Origin: Alteribacillus bidgolensis
GTDB lineage: Bacteria; Bacillota; Bacilli; Bacillales; Marinococcaceae
Length of the DNA: 64,000 bases
Reading direction: 5' to 3'
NCBI RefSeq assembly: GCF_002886255.1
Contig: NZ_KZ614149.1
Coordinates: forward strand, 2,790,001-2,854,000
The position numbers were made by a program, and so were the translations under genes. A model generated the notes under the pieces. It was given only the letters and a program-made list of their open reading frames with translations. It searched no databases and had not been told where the DNA came from. Shown here piece after piece: positions 53,048 to 62,168 of this stretch. How positions within the stretch are numbered: the stretch's first letter is position 1; each line of letters opens with the position of its first letter.

Positions 53048-53090
53048 AGGTCAGCCAGTTCATTTATATTTTCTGGTTGACCTATTTTTT
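53048..53090 (+). terminator. Hairpin left of the IS110 element
   Basis: AGGTCAGCCAG / CTGGTTGACCT (one G-U pair) with a 14-nt loop, followed by atttttt. It may be a host terminator in which or beside which the IS inserted. Confidence 0.75.
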
Positions 53091-53100
53091 ATAGGTTTTA

Positions 53101-53290
53101 TTCTGTAGGTAGCCGGGGTAGGACGCTCGCGCCCTTGGGACATGGATCCCGTCCGTTATACTGTCCACCCCCTACTTGTAGAAACATGTTTGAGGCTGGT
53201 TGAGACCTAGATCTCGTATAACAAGCGAAGCTATGACACTACAAGATAGGTTAGGGGTTACCGGTGAATTTATTATGGGAGAGGTGATAA
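53101..53290 (+). ncRNA. Putative IS110 bridge RNA
   Basis: Known IS110 biology places a bridge RNA, whose loops pair with donor and target DNA, in the noncoding end before the transposase. Here the region is GC-rich and folds. GTAGG (53105-53109) pairs with CCTAC (53171-53175), and the inner GGGG pairs with CCCC. GGAC (53121-53124) pairs with GTCC (53151-53154), enclosing GGGA/TCCC. A second stem-loop GAGA-cctaga-TCTC follows near 53201-53214. Boundaries and guide segments are not proven. Confidence 0.55.
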
Positions 53291-53293
53291 TCT

Positions 53294-54490
53294 ATGAATC
53301 CAGTCATTGGCCTGGATATCGCAAAAGGAGAAAGCCAAGTACAAGCCTTTTTACAAAAGAAGAAGCCATTTAAGAAAACTTTCAAGTTTAAGCATGACAC
53401 GGAAGGATTGCATCGTTTCTACAGGTTCTATGAAGAAATGGAGCAGGAATCTGGTATCCGACCAGTCGTCATCTTTGAATCCACTGGTCATTACCATGAG
53501 CCTGTCCTTCCGTTTCTTGAAGAGCATAACGTAACCTATTATTTAATTAATCCCGTTATTGCTTATGAATCCAAGAAGACAAGCTTACGGAAGGTGAAAA
53601 CAGATTCTATTGACGCGGTTCACTTATGTGAACTTTACTACAAAGAAGACTTGGAAACATTCCAACGGAAGAGCATCAAAACGATGAATTTAAGAAATTT
53701 ATCAAGACAACATGACGCTTTAACCAACACCTATGTTCAGTTGAAATTGAAATTCCAAACGATTTTAGATCAGGTTTTTCCAGAATATAAAGGGGTCTTT
53801 GGCGATCTGTATTCTCCTATTTCGTTAAAGACACTCCTTGAATATCCTACTTCTAACGATGTATTACTCTGTGAAGCAGAAGATATAGCTGAGGCAATGT
53901 TTGAAATGGGGGGAAGACGTTCGTATGCTTGGTGTCTAAATAAAGCTTTCAAATTGAAAGAGGCAGCCGTGCGAAACCCTTTCAAAAAGAATTTATATCA
54001 CAGCCACTTAATAAGTTCAGAAATGTACATCCATATGCTTCTTCAATACCAAGAGCACCTATCAAAACTGGAAAGAGAGATAGATGCCCTGGCAAAAGAG
54101 TTTGAAGAATATGAGGTTATCAGATCAATCCCCGGTATCGGTGGAAAGATAACAGCCACTATCATTTCCGAGATTGGGGAAATTGATCAATTTAACCATC
54201 CAAAAAAATTAGTTGCCTACGCAAGTATAGATCCCAGCATTTATCAATCGGGCAAATTCACAGCCAATATTGCCCGCATTACAAAAAGAGGATCAAATAG
54301 GCTTAGGCAAGCATTATATAAAGCTGTTCAATGTGGTTTAACAAGCAATCGGAATCCGATACTAAAGACGTTTTATGATAAAAAACGGGAAGAAGGTAAG
54401 CCACATAAAGTAGCGGTTATTGCTTGTGCAAATAAGCTCATTCATTGGATTTATGCCATTCTGAAACGTAAAGAGGCATTTAAAATTTAA
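53294..54490 (+). CDS. IS110-family transposase
   Basis: A 398-residue protein. The N-terminal DEDD (RuvC-like) domain begins MNPVIGLDIAKGESQVQAF with the first Asp at D8, then IFESTGHYHEPV with Glu, and LRKVKTDSIDAVHL with the DxxD pair. The C-terminal domain (Transposase_20) has IRSIPGIGGKITATIISEIGEI and the serine-containing DPSIYQSGKFTANIARITKRGSNRLRQAL. Length and order are intact, so it is probably active. Ribosome site gggagaggtgat. Confidence 0.95.
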   Translation: MNPVIGLDIAKGESQVQAFLQKKKPFKKTFKFKHDTEGLHRFYRFYEEMEQESGIRPVVIFESTGHYHEPVLPFLEEHNVTYYLINPVIAYESKKTSLRKVKTDSIDAVHLCELYYKEDLETFQRKSIKTMNLRNLSRQHDALTNTYVQLKLKFQTILDQVFPEYKGVFGDLYSPISLKTLLEYPTSNDVLLCEAEDIAEAMFEMGGRRSYAWCLNKAFKLKEAAVRNPFKKNLYHSHLISSEMYIHMLLQYQEHLSKLEREIDALAKEFEEYEVIRSIPGIGGKITATIISEIGEIDQFNHPKKLVAYASIDPSIYQSGKFTANIARITKRGSNRLRQALYKAVQCGLTSNRNPILKTFYDKKREEGKPHKVAVIACANKLIHWIYAILKRKEAFKI

Positions 54491-54521
54491 TACTCATCCA
54501 ACAAAATCCATAAAAACCAAA

Positions 54522-54546
54522 AACTTCAAACAAGAAGTTTGAAGCT
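54522..54546 (+). terminator. Hairpin after the transposase gene
   Basis: cttcaaac / gtttgaag with a 5-nt loop, flanked by A and T residues, 30 bp after the stop. Confidence 0.55.
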
Positions 54547-54650
54547 TATTTGACATGCGCAAATTTATTGTAACATGACTTTTTTAACTTTTTTAGCCCT
54601 ACCTATTGACCTTCTATTAGCTGGTATTACCATTAGAAAAGTTACATTTT

Positions 54651-54690
54651 AACGGCTCCTCTGTTTCTAGCAGAGAAGAGCCGTTCTTTT
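54651..54690. terminator. Terminator before the convergent dehydrogenase gene
   Basis: aacggctc-ctctg ... cagag-aa-gagccgtt with a 6-7 nt loop, then ctttttg on the plus side. Confidence 0.8.
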
Positions 54691-54694
54691 TGCT

Positions 54695-55672
54695 TTACAA
54701 AGAAAAAATCTGTTCATTGATGAGGTTAGGCGGACGTTTTCCTTCTAGGACTGCGTCCGCGTTTTCAGCAGCCAGCAAGGACATTCGGTCTTCTGTCTCT
54801 GCTGTCGCTGAACCAAGATGCGGAGTAGTCACTACTTTCTCCAATTTTAATAGCGGGTGATCAGAGAACAGTGGTTCTTCTTGAAAAACATCGAGTGCAG
54901 CTGCCCGTATTTCTCCATTTTGCAGTGCTTCCACCAATGCCGTTTCCTCCACCGTATGCCCGCGTGAACCATTTACGAAAACGGCACTTTTTTTCATCCG
55001 TTTAAACTGTTCGGCTCCCATTAAGTGGCGGGTTTCCGGAGTTAACGGCGTCATCAAACATACATAATCCGATTCTTCGAGCAGTTGATCGAGGTTTCGG
55101 TATTCTGCAGCGAATTTTTCTTCAAGTTGTGGTTTACGAGAACGGTTGTGATAAAGAATATGCATATCAAAACCAAAATGAGCCCGTTTTGCTATCGCTT
55201 CACCAATCCTGCCCATTCCGATAATCCCTAACGTTTTATGATGCACATCCACACCAAATTTGGTCTCGGACAGCAGGCCTTTCCACTCTCCCTTTTTAAC
55301 GTACTGATCTAATTCTGGAATACGGCGGGCGGCGGCAAGCAGCAATCCAAAAATGGCATCAGCTGTCGTATCGTTCAGCACATCAGGTGTATTGGTCGCC
55401 GCAATCCCGCGCTTCGTTAACTCTTCTATATCGAGGTTATCGTACCCAACCGAGACATTGCTGACCACTTTTAAGTATGGAGCATGATCGAGCATGTCTT
55501 TTCCTACTTCGAGTTCTACAACAATAAAAGCAGATGCTTCACTAATTGCCTTTTTGAATGCTTCATTGGAGAGGTCTTCTCCGTTATTAAAATGACTCAC
55601 TTCATATTTTTCACTCAGCTTGATTCGAGCCTTTTCTCTGACGCGGCCGTACGCTACTATCTTCGGCTTCAT
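54695..55672 (-). CDS. D-isomer-specific 2-hydroxyacid dehydrogenase (second copy)
   Basis: A 325-residue paralogue of the protein at 23556. The NAD motif is GIIGMGRIGEAIAKRA. Catalytic Arg is in VNGSRGHTVEE, Glu in DVFQEEP and His in TPHLGSATAETEDR. Ribosome site AAGGGGAAAATGC. It probably acts as a glyoxylate/hydroxypyruvate or 2-ketogluconate reductase. Monocistronic; the 289 bp upstream hold no convincing gene. Confidence 0.92.
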   Translation of the reverse strand: MKPKIVAYGRVREKARIKLSEKYEVSHFNNGEDLSNEAFKKAISEASAFIVVELEVGKDMLDHAPYLKVVSNVSVGYDNLDIEELTKRGIAATNTPDVLNDTTADAIFGLLLAAARRIPELDQYVKKGEWKGLLSETKFGVDVHHKTLGIIGMGRIGEAIAKRAHFGFDMHILYHNRSRKPQLEEKFAAEYRNLDQLLEESDYVCLMTPLTPETRHLMGAEQFKRMKKSAVFVNGSRGHTVEETALVEALQNGEIRAAALDVFQEEPLFSDHPLLKLEKVVTTPHLGSATAETEDRMSLLAAENADAVLEGKRPPNLINEQIFSL

Positions 55673-55961
55673 GCATTTTCCCCTTCCCTATTTTTTGGAC
55701 AGCTGATTCGGCACTTTCGGAACGTCGCTTGCCTTGTTCAGCTCTACTTTTCATAGATTTGGCAGTTTTCTGCCAGAAACAACGCTTCTTCCTATTGGTT
55801 CAGCTTTTCCCTTTTTTGGGACAGCCTCCTGTCTCTTCTTGCAATGCTCTTATCCTGTCATACGGAGTTTTACTTGCTTCAATCAGCATTTCACTCCTCA
55901 GCGATTCAACGCTCTTTTTATTAAGAAGCAGGTAATTTATTCAGCACTACTCTGCATCTTT

Positions 55962-58010
55962 TTAACCCAGCATCTTCAACGCTTCCTCTATGTCAGTTAC
56001 AGGATGGTGACAGGTAAAGTTTTCGCATATATATACTGTTGTTTTGCCTTCTACTTGCCGATACGCGGCTGCAAACGGGGCAGCGTCACTAAACCGTTCT
56101 GGATTTTCACTTATAAGATAAGTGACTTCAGGATAAAATTCCTGCTGCAGCTGTTCGGTCACCATCTTCGTTTCTTCGTCGTCTGCGTTTGTAAGAACGA
56201 CTACTTCTTTCATGTGACTATGAAGCAGCAAGTAGCTTTGGAGAAAATACATGTGGCCGCTCGGATATTGTTTCAGCTCTTTTGCAAACGCATCAATTGA
56301 TTGCCGCGTTTTTTCTTCATACGTCGTTTCACCGGTTAAACGGGCAAGGCGCAATAGCTGAACAGCAGCAACACTGTTACCGGAAGGCATCGCGCCATCA
56401 TACGTTTCTTTCGGACGCACCAGTAATTCTTCCCCATCTTTTCCATAAAAGAAAAAGCCGCCATTCTCATGGTCCCAGAACAGTTCTATTAACTGATCGC
56501 CATAATGCCTTGCTTTTTCCAAATAAGAAAGATTAAGCGAGCTTTCATACAGCTCAATCGCTGCCCACAGCACATTGGCGTAGTCTTCTATAAATCCTTT
56601 ATGCTTTACTTCGCCATCACGGTAGCGAACCATCAAGCGGTCCTCTGCCGTAAGCTCGTTTTCTATAAACGAGAAAGCTTTTACTGCTTCTTCTAAATAG
56701 CGGGGCTCATTAAATACACGAGAAGCTTTGGCTAAAGCAGCAATCATCAATGCGTTCCATGAGGTTAATATTTTGTCATCTTTATGCGGATGCACTCGTT
56801 TTTCCCTATGTTCAAATAATTTTTTCCGCCCTTTTTCAAGTGTTTCCTTCACATTTACTGGATCCAGCTTGTGGCTTGCAGCAAAAGCTTCCGGAGATTG
56901 GCGGATGAGGTTTGGAATATTATTTCCTTCAAAATTTCCCTCGTCAGTAATATCGTAAACATTGCAAAACAGTTCGCCGTCTTCTTCACCGAGCACTTGT
57001 TTTATTTCATCAGGCGTCCATACATAAAATTTTCCTTCTACTCCCTCAGAATCGGCGTCTTCTCCAGAGTAAAAGCCGCCTTTTTCGTCTTGCATATCAC
57101 GAAGAATATAAGTGAAAATTTCTTCTGCTGTTTCACGGAAGCGGTCTTCACCAATCAATTGATAGGCTTCTGTAAAGGCAATCGCCAAAAGAGCGTTGTC
57201 ATAAAGCATTTTTTCAAAATGAGGGACAAGCCATTTGTCATCGACCGAGTACCTTGAAAATCCAAAGCCAATATGATCATACATCCCGCCCGCTGCCATG
57301 CCTTCTAACGTTTTCAGCGCCATCTTTAATGCTGTTTCATCCTTAAAACACCGGTAATAGCGGAAAAGATACATTAATATGTGAGGCGTTGGAAACTTCG
57401 GAGCACCGCCAAACCCGCCATAGTTAATATCAAAATTCTGCCGGAGCTGTTCCAATCCCTTTTTCAGCACTTCTTCTGTTAAATCGGATTGTCCTTCCGC
57501 CGTTCGCGGCTGTAATACGTCGGTCATTTTATCGCTGACTTCCTTCACTTTTTCCGGGTCTTCTTGGTATTTATCATACAGCTGGGTTACAACATCAATC
57601 ATCCCCGGCATCCCGCGCATGCTGTGTTTTGGAAAATACGTCCCGGCATAAAAAGGTTTTTGGTCTGGGGTAACAAACACGTTCAACGGCCAGCCGCCAT
57701 GACCTGTCATTGCTTGGCAGGCCAGCATATAAATCGAATCAATATCAGGCCGTTCTTCCCGATCCACTTTAATCGCCACAAACCGGTCATTCAGTAATTC
57801 TGCCACTTCTTCATCTTCAAAACTTTCCCTTTCCATCACATGGCACCAATGACAAGTCGAATACCCTATACTCACCATAACCGGTTTATTTTCTCGTTTG
57901 GCCTTTTCAAATGCCTCTCCGCCCCACGGAAACCAATCAACGGGATTATGTGCGTGTTGCAATAAATAAGGGCTTTTTTCATGAATCAAGCGATTAGCCA
58001 ACGAAATCAT
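55962..58010 (-). CDS. YyaL-like thioredoxin-domain protein (DUF255)
   Basis: A 682-residue protein of the YyaL/SPATA20 family. The N-terminal thioredoxin-like domain has SPYLLQHAHNPVDWFPWG, CHWCHVMERESFED with a CXXC motif (STCHWC), and VKVDREERPDID. The C-terminal two thirds form an alpha/alpha-barrel (GGMYDHIGFGFSRYSVDDKW; LTSWNALMIAALAKASR). ATG 58010 touches its ribosome site AAAGG, so TTG at 58001, at 8-nt spacing, may be the true start. The cellular role is unknown. Confidence 0.92.
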   Translation of the reverse strand: MISLANRLIHEKSPYLLQHAHNPVDWFPWGGEAFEKAKRENKPVMVSIGYSTCHWCHVMERESFEDEEVAELLNDRFVAIKVDREERPDIDSIYMLACQAMTGHGGWPLNVFVTPDQKPFYAGTYFPKHSMRGMPGMIDVVTQLYDKYQEDPEKVKEVSDKMTDVLQPRTAEGQSDLTEEVLKKGLEQLRQNFDINYGGFGGAPKFPTPHILMYLFRYYRCFKDETALKMALKTLEGMAAGGMYDHIGFGFSRYSVDDKWLVPHFEKMLYDNALLAIAFTEAYQLIGEDRFRETAEEIFTYILRDMQDEKGGFYSGEDADSEGVEGKFYVWTPDEIKQVLGEEDGELFCNVYDITDEGNFEGNNIPNLIRQSPEAFAASHKLDPVNVKETLEKGRKKLFEHREKRVHPHKDDKILTSWNALMIAALAKASRVFNEPRYLEEAVKAFSFIENELTAEDRLMVRYRDGEVKHKGFIEDYANVLWAAIELYESSLNLSYLEKARHYGDQLIELFWDHENGGFFFYGKDGEELLVRPKETYDGAMPSGNSVAAVQLLRLARLTGETTYEEKTRQSIDAFAKELKQYPSGHMYFLQSYLLLHSHMKEVVVLTNADDEETKMVTEQLQQEFYPEVTYLISENPERFSDAAPFAAAYRQVEGKTTVYICENFTCHHPVTDIEEALKMLG

Positions 58011-58073
58011 CCTTTCGAAAAACGATTCTATATAAAGTGTACCCGAAAGAAAACAAAGAAAAAACCGAACCCT

Positions 58074-58271
58074 TTATTTGGACTCGGCTTCTTTTCTAAT
58101 AAATAAATCAATTACACAAAATAAGGATAATGTAAAAATAAAATAGGTCGGGAATGTTCCGTGTATATTTAAGAAAAAATTGAATAGTAAAAACGGAAAT
58201 AGAATGATCAAGCAATTTAACTTTGTCTTTATCTTCAATTGCATCTTTAAGGAATATGTGGCACGAAGCAT
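58074..58271 (-). CDS. Small hypothetical membrane protein
   Basis: A frame of at most 65 codons with two hydrophobic segments (LNCLIILFPFLLFNFFLNI; FPTYFIFTLSLFCVIDLFI) and a charged end (RKEAESK). An internal ATG 27 bases in may be the start. No strong ribosome site and no family recognised. Confidence 0.35.
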   Translation of the reverse strand: MLRATYSLKMQLKIKTKLNCLIILFPFLLFNFFLNIHGTFPTYFIFTLSLFCVIDLFIRKEAESK

Positions 58272-58338
58272 TCCCTAAGGACAACAGTGAATAGGTTTAT
58301 TCTGTATACGTTCATAAGATATATCTAAGCAACTAAAA

Positions 58339-59985
58339 TTAATATTCCATAGAATCGATTCGACAGATAAAATAAGTCAGATGTCCGCCTTTCCCCTGAA
58401 TTGTTTTTACATCTTTCCAGGTAATTCCAAAAATAAGGGTTAATTTATCTTTGGTATCCATGGAAAGAACATACCAGGTATCAGGTGTGTCTTTCATGAA
58501 AACTTTTTCCCATCTGGTGTAAAAAGTGAAGTCTTTTTCTTCTTCCCAATTCGATGGGACCTCCTGAGCTTCAAGACTCTCGTTCGGATCTATTCCCACC
58601 AATGGACTGTTAAACCCCTTCACTCGAAACATCTTGCTGAGAGCTTCGGCTTGTTTACCTTGCTTGTCCACAGCTATAATAGACTGTTTTTGATGTTCGG
58701 ACTTCAGTGTTCGGAATGCTAAAAACTCCGCAGAATTGTCACGGCCGGATTGAATATATGACTCAGCATAACTGTGTAAATAGTATAGGGGCAGAATTAG
58801 AATGACCGCCCATGCCGCCAGTATAACTGTCCCACGCTTTATGTTCCGTTGTTTATGTTTGTCCCTTCTTCCAATCCAAGGCTGTATCCAATCACCAAAT
58901 CCTACAGCTATAGCAACTAAGCAAAGTGGGAAAAGATAAGCGATGTATCTAGTCCATAAATAAAACTCATATTGATCGTTCAATATAGGAATCACAAGAA
59001 GACTCGCTATTACAATCGCCAACAGGAGAGACCCATGACGAAACCTCATTAATCGACGAAAGCCGTGTGTCAAGCCAATGATAAAGAGAATCATGATCAG
59101 GAAACTAATCCCATGCAACCATCCTTCTCCGTCAGGAAACGTGCTTGATAAAGATCGGATAAGTTCCATGATCATTTCTAGGATATTTTCAATATAACCT
59201 CCAATCGAAAACTCCTGATTTAGTGCATAGTCCTTCCGCTTAACCCAAAGAAACGAGTCTAAAGGTTTTATAATATTATGTATGATCATGTTGCTGTATC
59301 CTGCAATAAAAACGACGATTGCTATTCGATAACCGGATTCCCTATAAAAAGCTCGCCACCCCGAATGGGTTATCACATAGAAAACCACTCCTAGTAAAGC
59401 GGCTATAACTGAAGGATGAGTCTGCAGGGCTATTGCCCATGTTAAACCAGCTAAAGCCCATAAAGACCGTCTCTTTTGTCCGATTGTCTTTAAGGTAACC
59501 AGCACAGCTAAGCTTACAAAGAATGGGGTCGTGACGTTTGCCCATGCCATGTGCGTGACAAAAATATGCATACTGTTAGTGGCTAAAAGTGAAGCCGCGA
59601 TCATAGCGTGCAGCCGTCCGAACCAATGTCTGGCTATCCAATAACTGACAACTACGGTTCCCGCACTGAGGAGGACTACATATAATCGTGGCAAGTACAC
59701 ACTATATCCGAATAATTTAAATAGTCCGGCTAATACATAATTATGAAATGCCCCGATGTCATGGGACGTATTATGTAAAGGCCAAATTTCACCTCTTGCA
59801 ATCTGAGCCGATAATTCAACCTCTCTCCACTCGTCAATGAACCGAGGAACATCATACATGTAAGGAATCCGGACGAGAAGCGCAAAAAGAAATAAACTAA
59901 AGCTGATTATCCAATCACTTTTTCGGAGTATAAAAGTTCCTTCTTTCTCTTTAGCCTGAGTAATAGTAAGCTGCTTTTCCTTCAT
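58339..59985 (-). CDS. GT39-type membrane glycosyltransferase
   Basis: A 548-residue protein with about 11 helices (residues about 25-420), then a soluble C-terminal domain. The first extracellular loop reads VPRFIDEWREVELSAQIARG, with the acidic DE pair that ArnT/PMT-like (GT-C) enzymes use for catalysis with polyprenyl-phosphate sugar donors. Last gene of the DprE operon, 21 bp after the reductase, with ribosome site GGAGGAGTT. The neighbours predict use of a polyprenyl-phosphate pentose on the outer face of the membrane. The acceptor is unknown. Confidence 0.82.
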   Translation of the reverse strand: MKEKQLTITQAKEKEGTFILRKSDWIISFSLFLFALLVRIPYMYDVPRFIDEWREVELSAQIARGEIWPLHNTSHDIGAFHNYVLAGLFKLFGYSVYLPRLYVVLLSAGTVVVSYWIARHWFGRLHAMIAASLLATNSMHIFVTHMAWANVTTPFFVSLAVLVTLKTIGQKRRSLWALAGLTWAIALQTHPSVIAALLGVVFYVITHSGWRAFYRESGYRIAIVVFIAGYSNMIIHNIIKPLDSFLWVKRKDYALNQEFSIGGYIENILEMIMELIRSLSSTFPDGEGWLHGISFLIMILFIIGLTHGFRRLMRFRHGSLLLAIVIASLLVIPILNDQYEFYLWTRYIAYLFPLCLVAIAVGFGDWIQPWIGRRDKHKQRNIKRGTVILAAWAVILILPLYYLHSYAESYIQSGRDNSAEFLAFRTLKSEHQKQSIIAVDKQGKQAEALSKMFRVKGFNSPLVGIDPNESLEAQEVPSNWEEEKDFTFYTRWEKVFMKDTPDTWYVLSMDTKDKLTLIFGITWKDVKTIQGKGGHLTYFICRIDSMEY

Positions 59986-60006
59986 CTCAATAACTCCTCC
60001 ATGCTG

Positions 60007-60744
60007 CTACAACTTAAGTCGTTTAAAGACTCGCTCTGGAATTGACTTTATAATGAACATGATCATCCACCAAAAACCGGGGACATAAATCACATCATGC
60101 TTCTTACGAATGGATTCGTGTACCCTTTTGGCCGCGTCTTCCGGCTGTGCCACTAGAAACAGACCATTCAAGCCATAAGTCATTTTAGTATCAACAAACC
60201 CGGGTTTGATGGTAGCCACATGGACTCCCGAAGCATACAATCGATTCCTCAATCCTTGCACATATACAGATAAGGCCCCTTTGGATGATCCGTAAATATA
60301 ATTACTTTTCCTACCTCGGTCCCCGGCAACGGAGGTTATGACACCGATGAAGCCGCTCCTTTCTCTTTCAAAATAACGGGCAGCCGTTTCTAGTAAGGAC
60401 ACATAAGATGTAAAGTTAACATCTATCATTTTTTTGGCTTTCGTGAAATCATTTTGGGCTGTTTCCTGATCGATCATATATCCGTGGACCAAGAACATCC
60501 CGCTAAGTTTTCCGGCTTCCTCCACACAGGATGCAAAGAAGTCGGCGTGTGTATCAAAGGACTCAGCATCGATGGTTTTTACACTGACGGGAACATGATG
60601 GCGAATGTGGATATCAGAGGCGATTCTCTCCATTTCTTTTCTATCCCGCGCCGTGAGGACCAAAGGATATTTTTCCTTAGCATATTGATGAGCGAGCGCT
60701 TTACCGATCCCTGATGTGGCTCCTATGATTAGAACATGCCTCAT
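60007..60744 (-). CDS. dprE2: DprE2-like short-chain dehydrogenase
   Basis: A 245-residue SDR. The cofactor motif is IIGATSGIGKALA, the catalytic Ser region VITSVAGDRGRKSNY, and YGSSKGALSVYVQGLRNRL holds the YxxxK pair. In mycobacteria DprE2 reduces the 2-keto intermediate made by DprE1 to decaprenyl-phosphoryl-arabinose. The gene overlaps the DprE1-like gene by 4 bp (ATGA), as expected for partner enzymes. A membrane-associated C-terminal stretch (FWWMIMFIIKSIPERVFKRL) is also typical. Confidence 0.85.
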   Translation of the reverse strand: MRHVLIIGATSGIGKALAHQYAKEKYPLVLTARDRKEMERIASDIHIRHHVPVSVKTIDAESFDTHADFFASCVEEAGKLSGMFLVHGYMIDQETAQNDFTKAKKMIDVNFTSYVSLLETAARYFERERSGFIGVITSVAGDRGRKSNYIYGSSKGALSVYVQGLRNRLYASGVHVATIKPGFVDTKMTYGLNGLFLVAQPEDAAKRVHESIRKKHDVIYVPGFWWMIMFIIKSIPERVFKRLKL

Positions 60745-62108
60745 CCGATATCCCTCACAATGTTTAACCGCCTGGCCATTGAGGATGAGAAGAGGCCATC
60801 GGGATCTATTTTGGCCTTAATTTCTTGAAACGTAGAAAGTTTCGGATACATCCGGGCAAACGTACCAGGAGTCATTAATGAATCCTTCGCTAAATACAAG
60901 GCACCTCCATAGCTGAGCACCACTTCATCCAATTCTCGTATAAACGTCAACAACTGTTCGCCACCCCTAAACGGAATATCTAAAGCCAGCGTGTACCCTT
61001 TACGCGGAAAACTCAGTAAGCCATTTTCATTCTCACCAAACCTCTTCAAAACACCCAGAAATGAGGAGCACCGTGCTCGACTTAATTTCTGAAGAAGTTT
61101 CGTGAGTCCTTGGCGACTCGTTTCAAGGGGGAACACGACTTGATACTGAATAAACCCTGTTTTTCCGTATATGCGGTTCCAACTTAAAATTACGTCCAGC
61201 GGATAAAAGAAAGAATCATAGTCAACAAGTACCTCGGAAGTGTTTTTAAAGCGACTATAGTAAAACGAATTAAATGCTTTTATGCTGTAAGGGTTGAGCA
61301 CAAAAGCAGGCAGGTTGAAAGGCACCTTTAGCTTTCTTCTCTTTTTTAGTGAAAGAGGCTCATTTTTGTCCACCTGCTCTTTTGAAGCATGGTTCCCCAA
61401 CATAAGTACTGAGCGGCCCATCGAGCGATTTCTCGATATGCAATCGATCCAGGCTACAGAGTATTGATACAGGTCGTCCGTTTCATTGAGCATGTCGATG
61501 GCATCGTCGAGATGAGCTGCCTTTTTGTAATCAACCTCAATATAGGACGATTCCACTTTCATTAATTTAATGCGGGCACTGAGAATGATTCCAGTAAGGC
61601 CAATCCCTCCCATTGTCGCCCGGAATAATTCTTGATTTTCTTGACGGGAACAGGTCATAATCCCACCGGAAGGAGTAAGCAGTTTAATATCGAGTATATG
61701 GTTGGAGATCGAGCCGTCCCTGTGATGATTCTTACCGTGTACATCATTAGCTATGGCTCCGCCAACCGTCACATATTTGGTTCCTGGTGTGACCGGAAGA
61801 GTATATCCCCGCGGCAAAAACAATTCAATGATTTCTTTAAACGTAACCCCAGCTTCACATTCCAACACTTGTACCTGATCGTCAAAATAAAGAAAGCGAT
61901 TAAAACGAGTATGCGAGATAATACCACTTTGCTTATTTAAGGCGGTATCGCCATAGCTTCTTCCCAACCCTCGAGAAATATAGTGAAACTGGTTTTTGGA
62001 TCGTAATATTTCCTGTAAATCTTTATATTTTTCTGGTCTGTAAATATATCCTGTTTCTTTCGGAAAGTTTGCCCACCCTGATAAAGCACCTTTGATTGAT
62101 CTGCTCAT
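60741..62108 (-). CDS. dprE1: DprE1-like FAD-dependent oxidase
   Basis: A 455-residue flavoenzyme. The FAD site has SRGLGRSYGDTALN and GTKYVTVGGAIANDVHGKNHH. The C-terminus GGALYLAKDSLMTPGTFARMYP and DPDGLFSSSMARRL mirrors mycobacterial DprE1. DprE1 oxidises the ribose 2-OH of decaprenyl-phosphoryl-ribose; with DprE2 this epimerises it to arabinose. Ribosome site AGGAGCGATG. It lies between the UPF0104 gene and the DprE2-like gene. The lipid carrier in a Bacillus would more likely be undecaprenyl (inference). Confidence 0.9.
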   Translation of the reverse strand: MSRSIKGALSGWANFPKETGYIYRPEKYKDLQEILRSKNQFHYISRGLGRSYGDTALNKQSGIISHTRFNRFLYFDDQVQVLECEAGVTFKEIIELFLPRGYTLPVTPGTKYVTVGGAIANDVHGKNHHRDGSISNHILDIKLLTPSGGIMTCSRQENQELFRATMGGIGLTGIILSARIKLMKVESSYIEVDYKKAAHLDDAIDMLNETDDLYQYSVAWIDCISRNRSMGRSVLMLGNHASKEQVDKNEPLSLKKRRKLKVPFNLPAFVLNPYSIKAFNSFYYSRFKNTSEVLVDYDSFFYPLDVILSWNRIYGKTGFIQYQVVFPLETSRQGLTKLLQKLSRARCSSFLGVLKRFGENENGLLSFPRKGYTLALDIPFRGGEQLLTFIRELDEVVLSYGGALYLAKDSLMTPGTFARMYPKLSTFQEIKAKIDPDGLFSSSMARRLNIVRDIG

Positions 62109-62168
62109 TTTTACATCGCTCCTAAAAACAACCTAATCAAAAATCGTCCCATTCAGTATAAAAACCGA

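Larger units (their letters stand above)
53091..54610 (+). mobile_element. IS110-family insertion sequence (ends approximate)
   Basis: One DEDD transposase gene with about 200 bp of structured noncoding DNA before it and about 100 bp after it. IS110 elements lack normal terminal repeats and target duplications, and I cannot place the ends precisely. TAGGTAG near the left (53106-53112) and CTACCTA near the right (54600-54606, by eye) form a short inverted pair. Long 5' noncoding DNA fits the IS110 group rather than IS1111. Confidence 0.7.

Noticed and set aside
55673..55961. Short minus-strand frame with a GAGGAGTGAA site (about 28 codons)
   Set aside because: Too short, with no conserved look; likely chance in an intergenic stretch.
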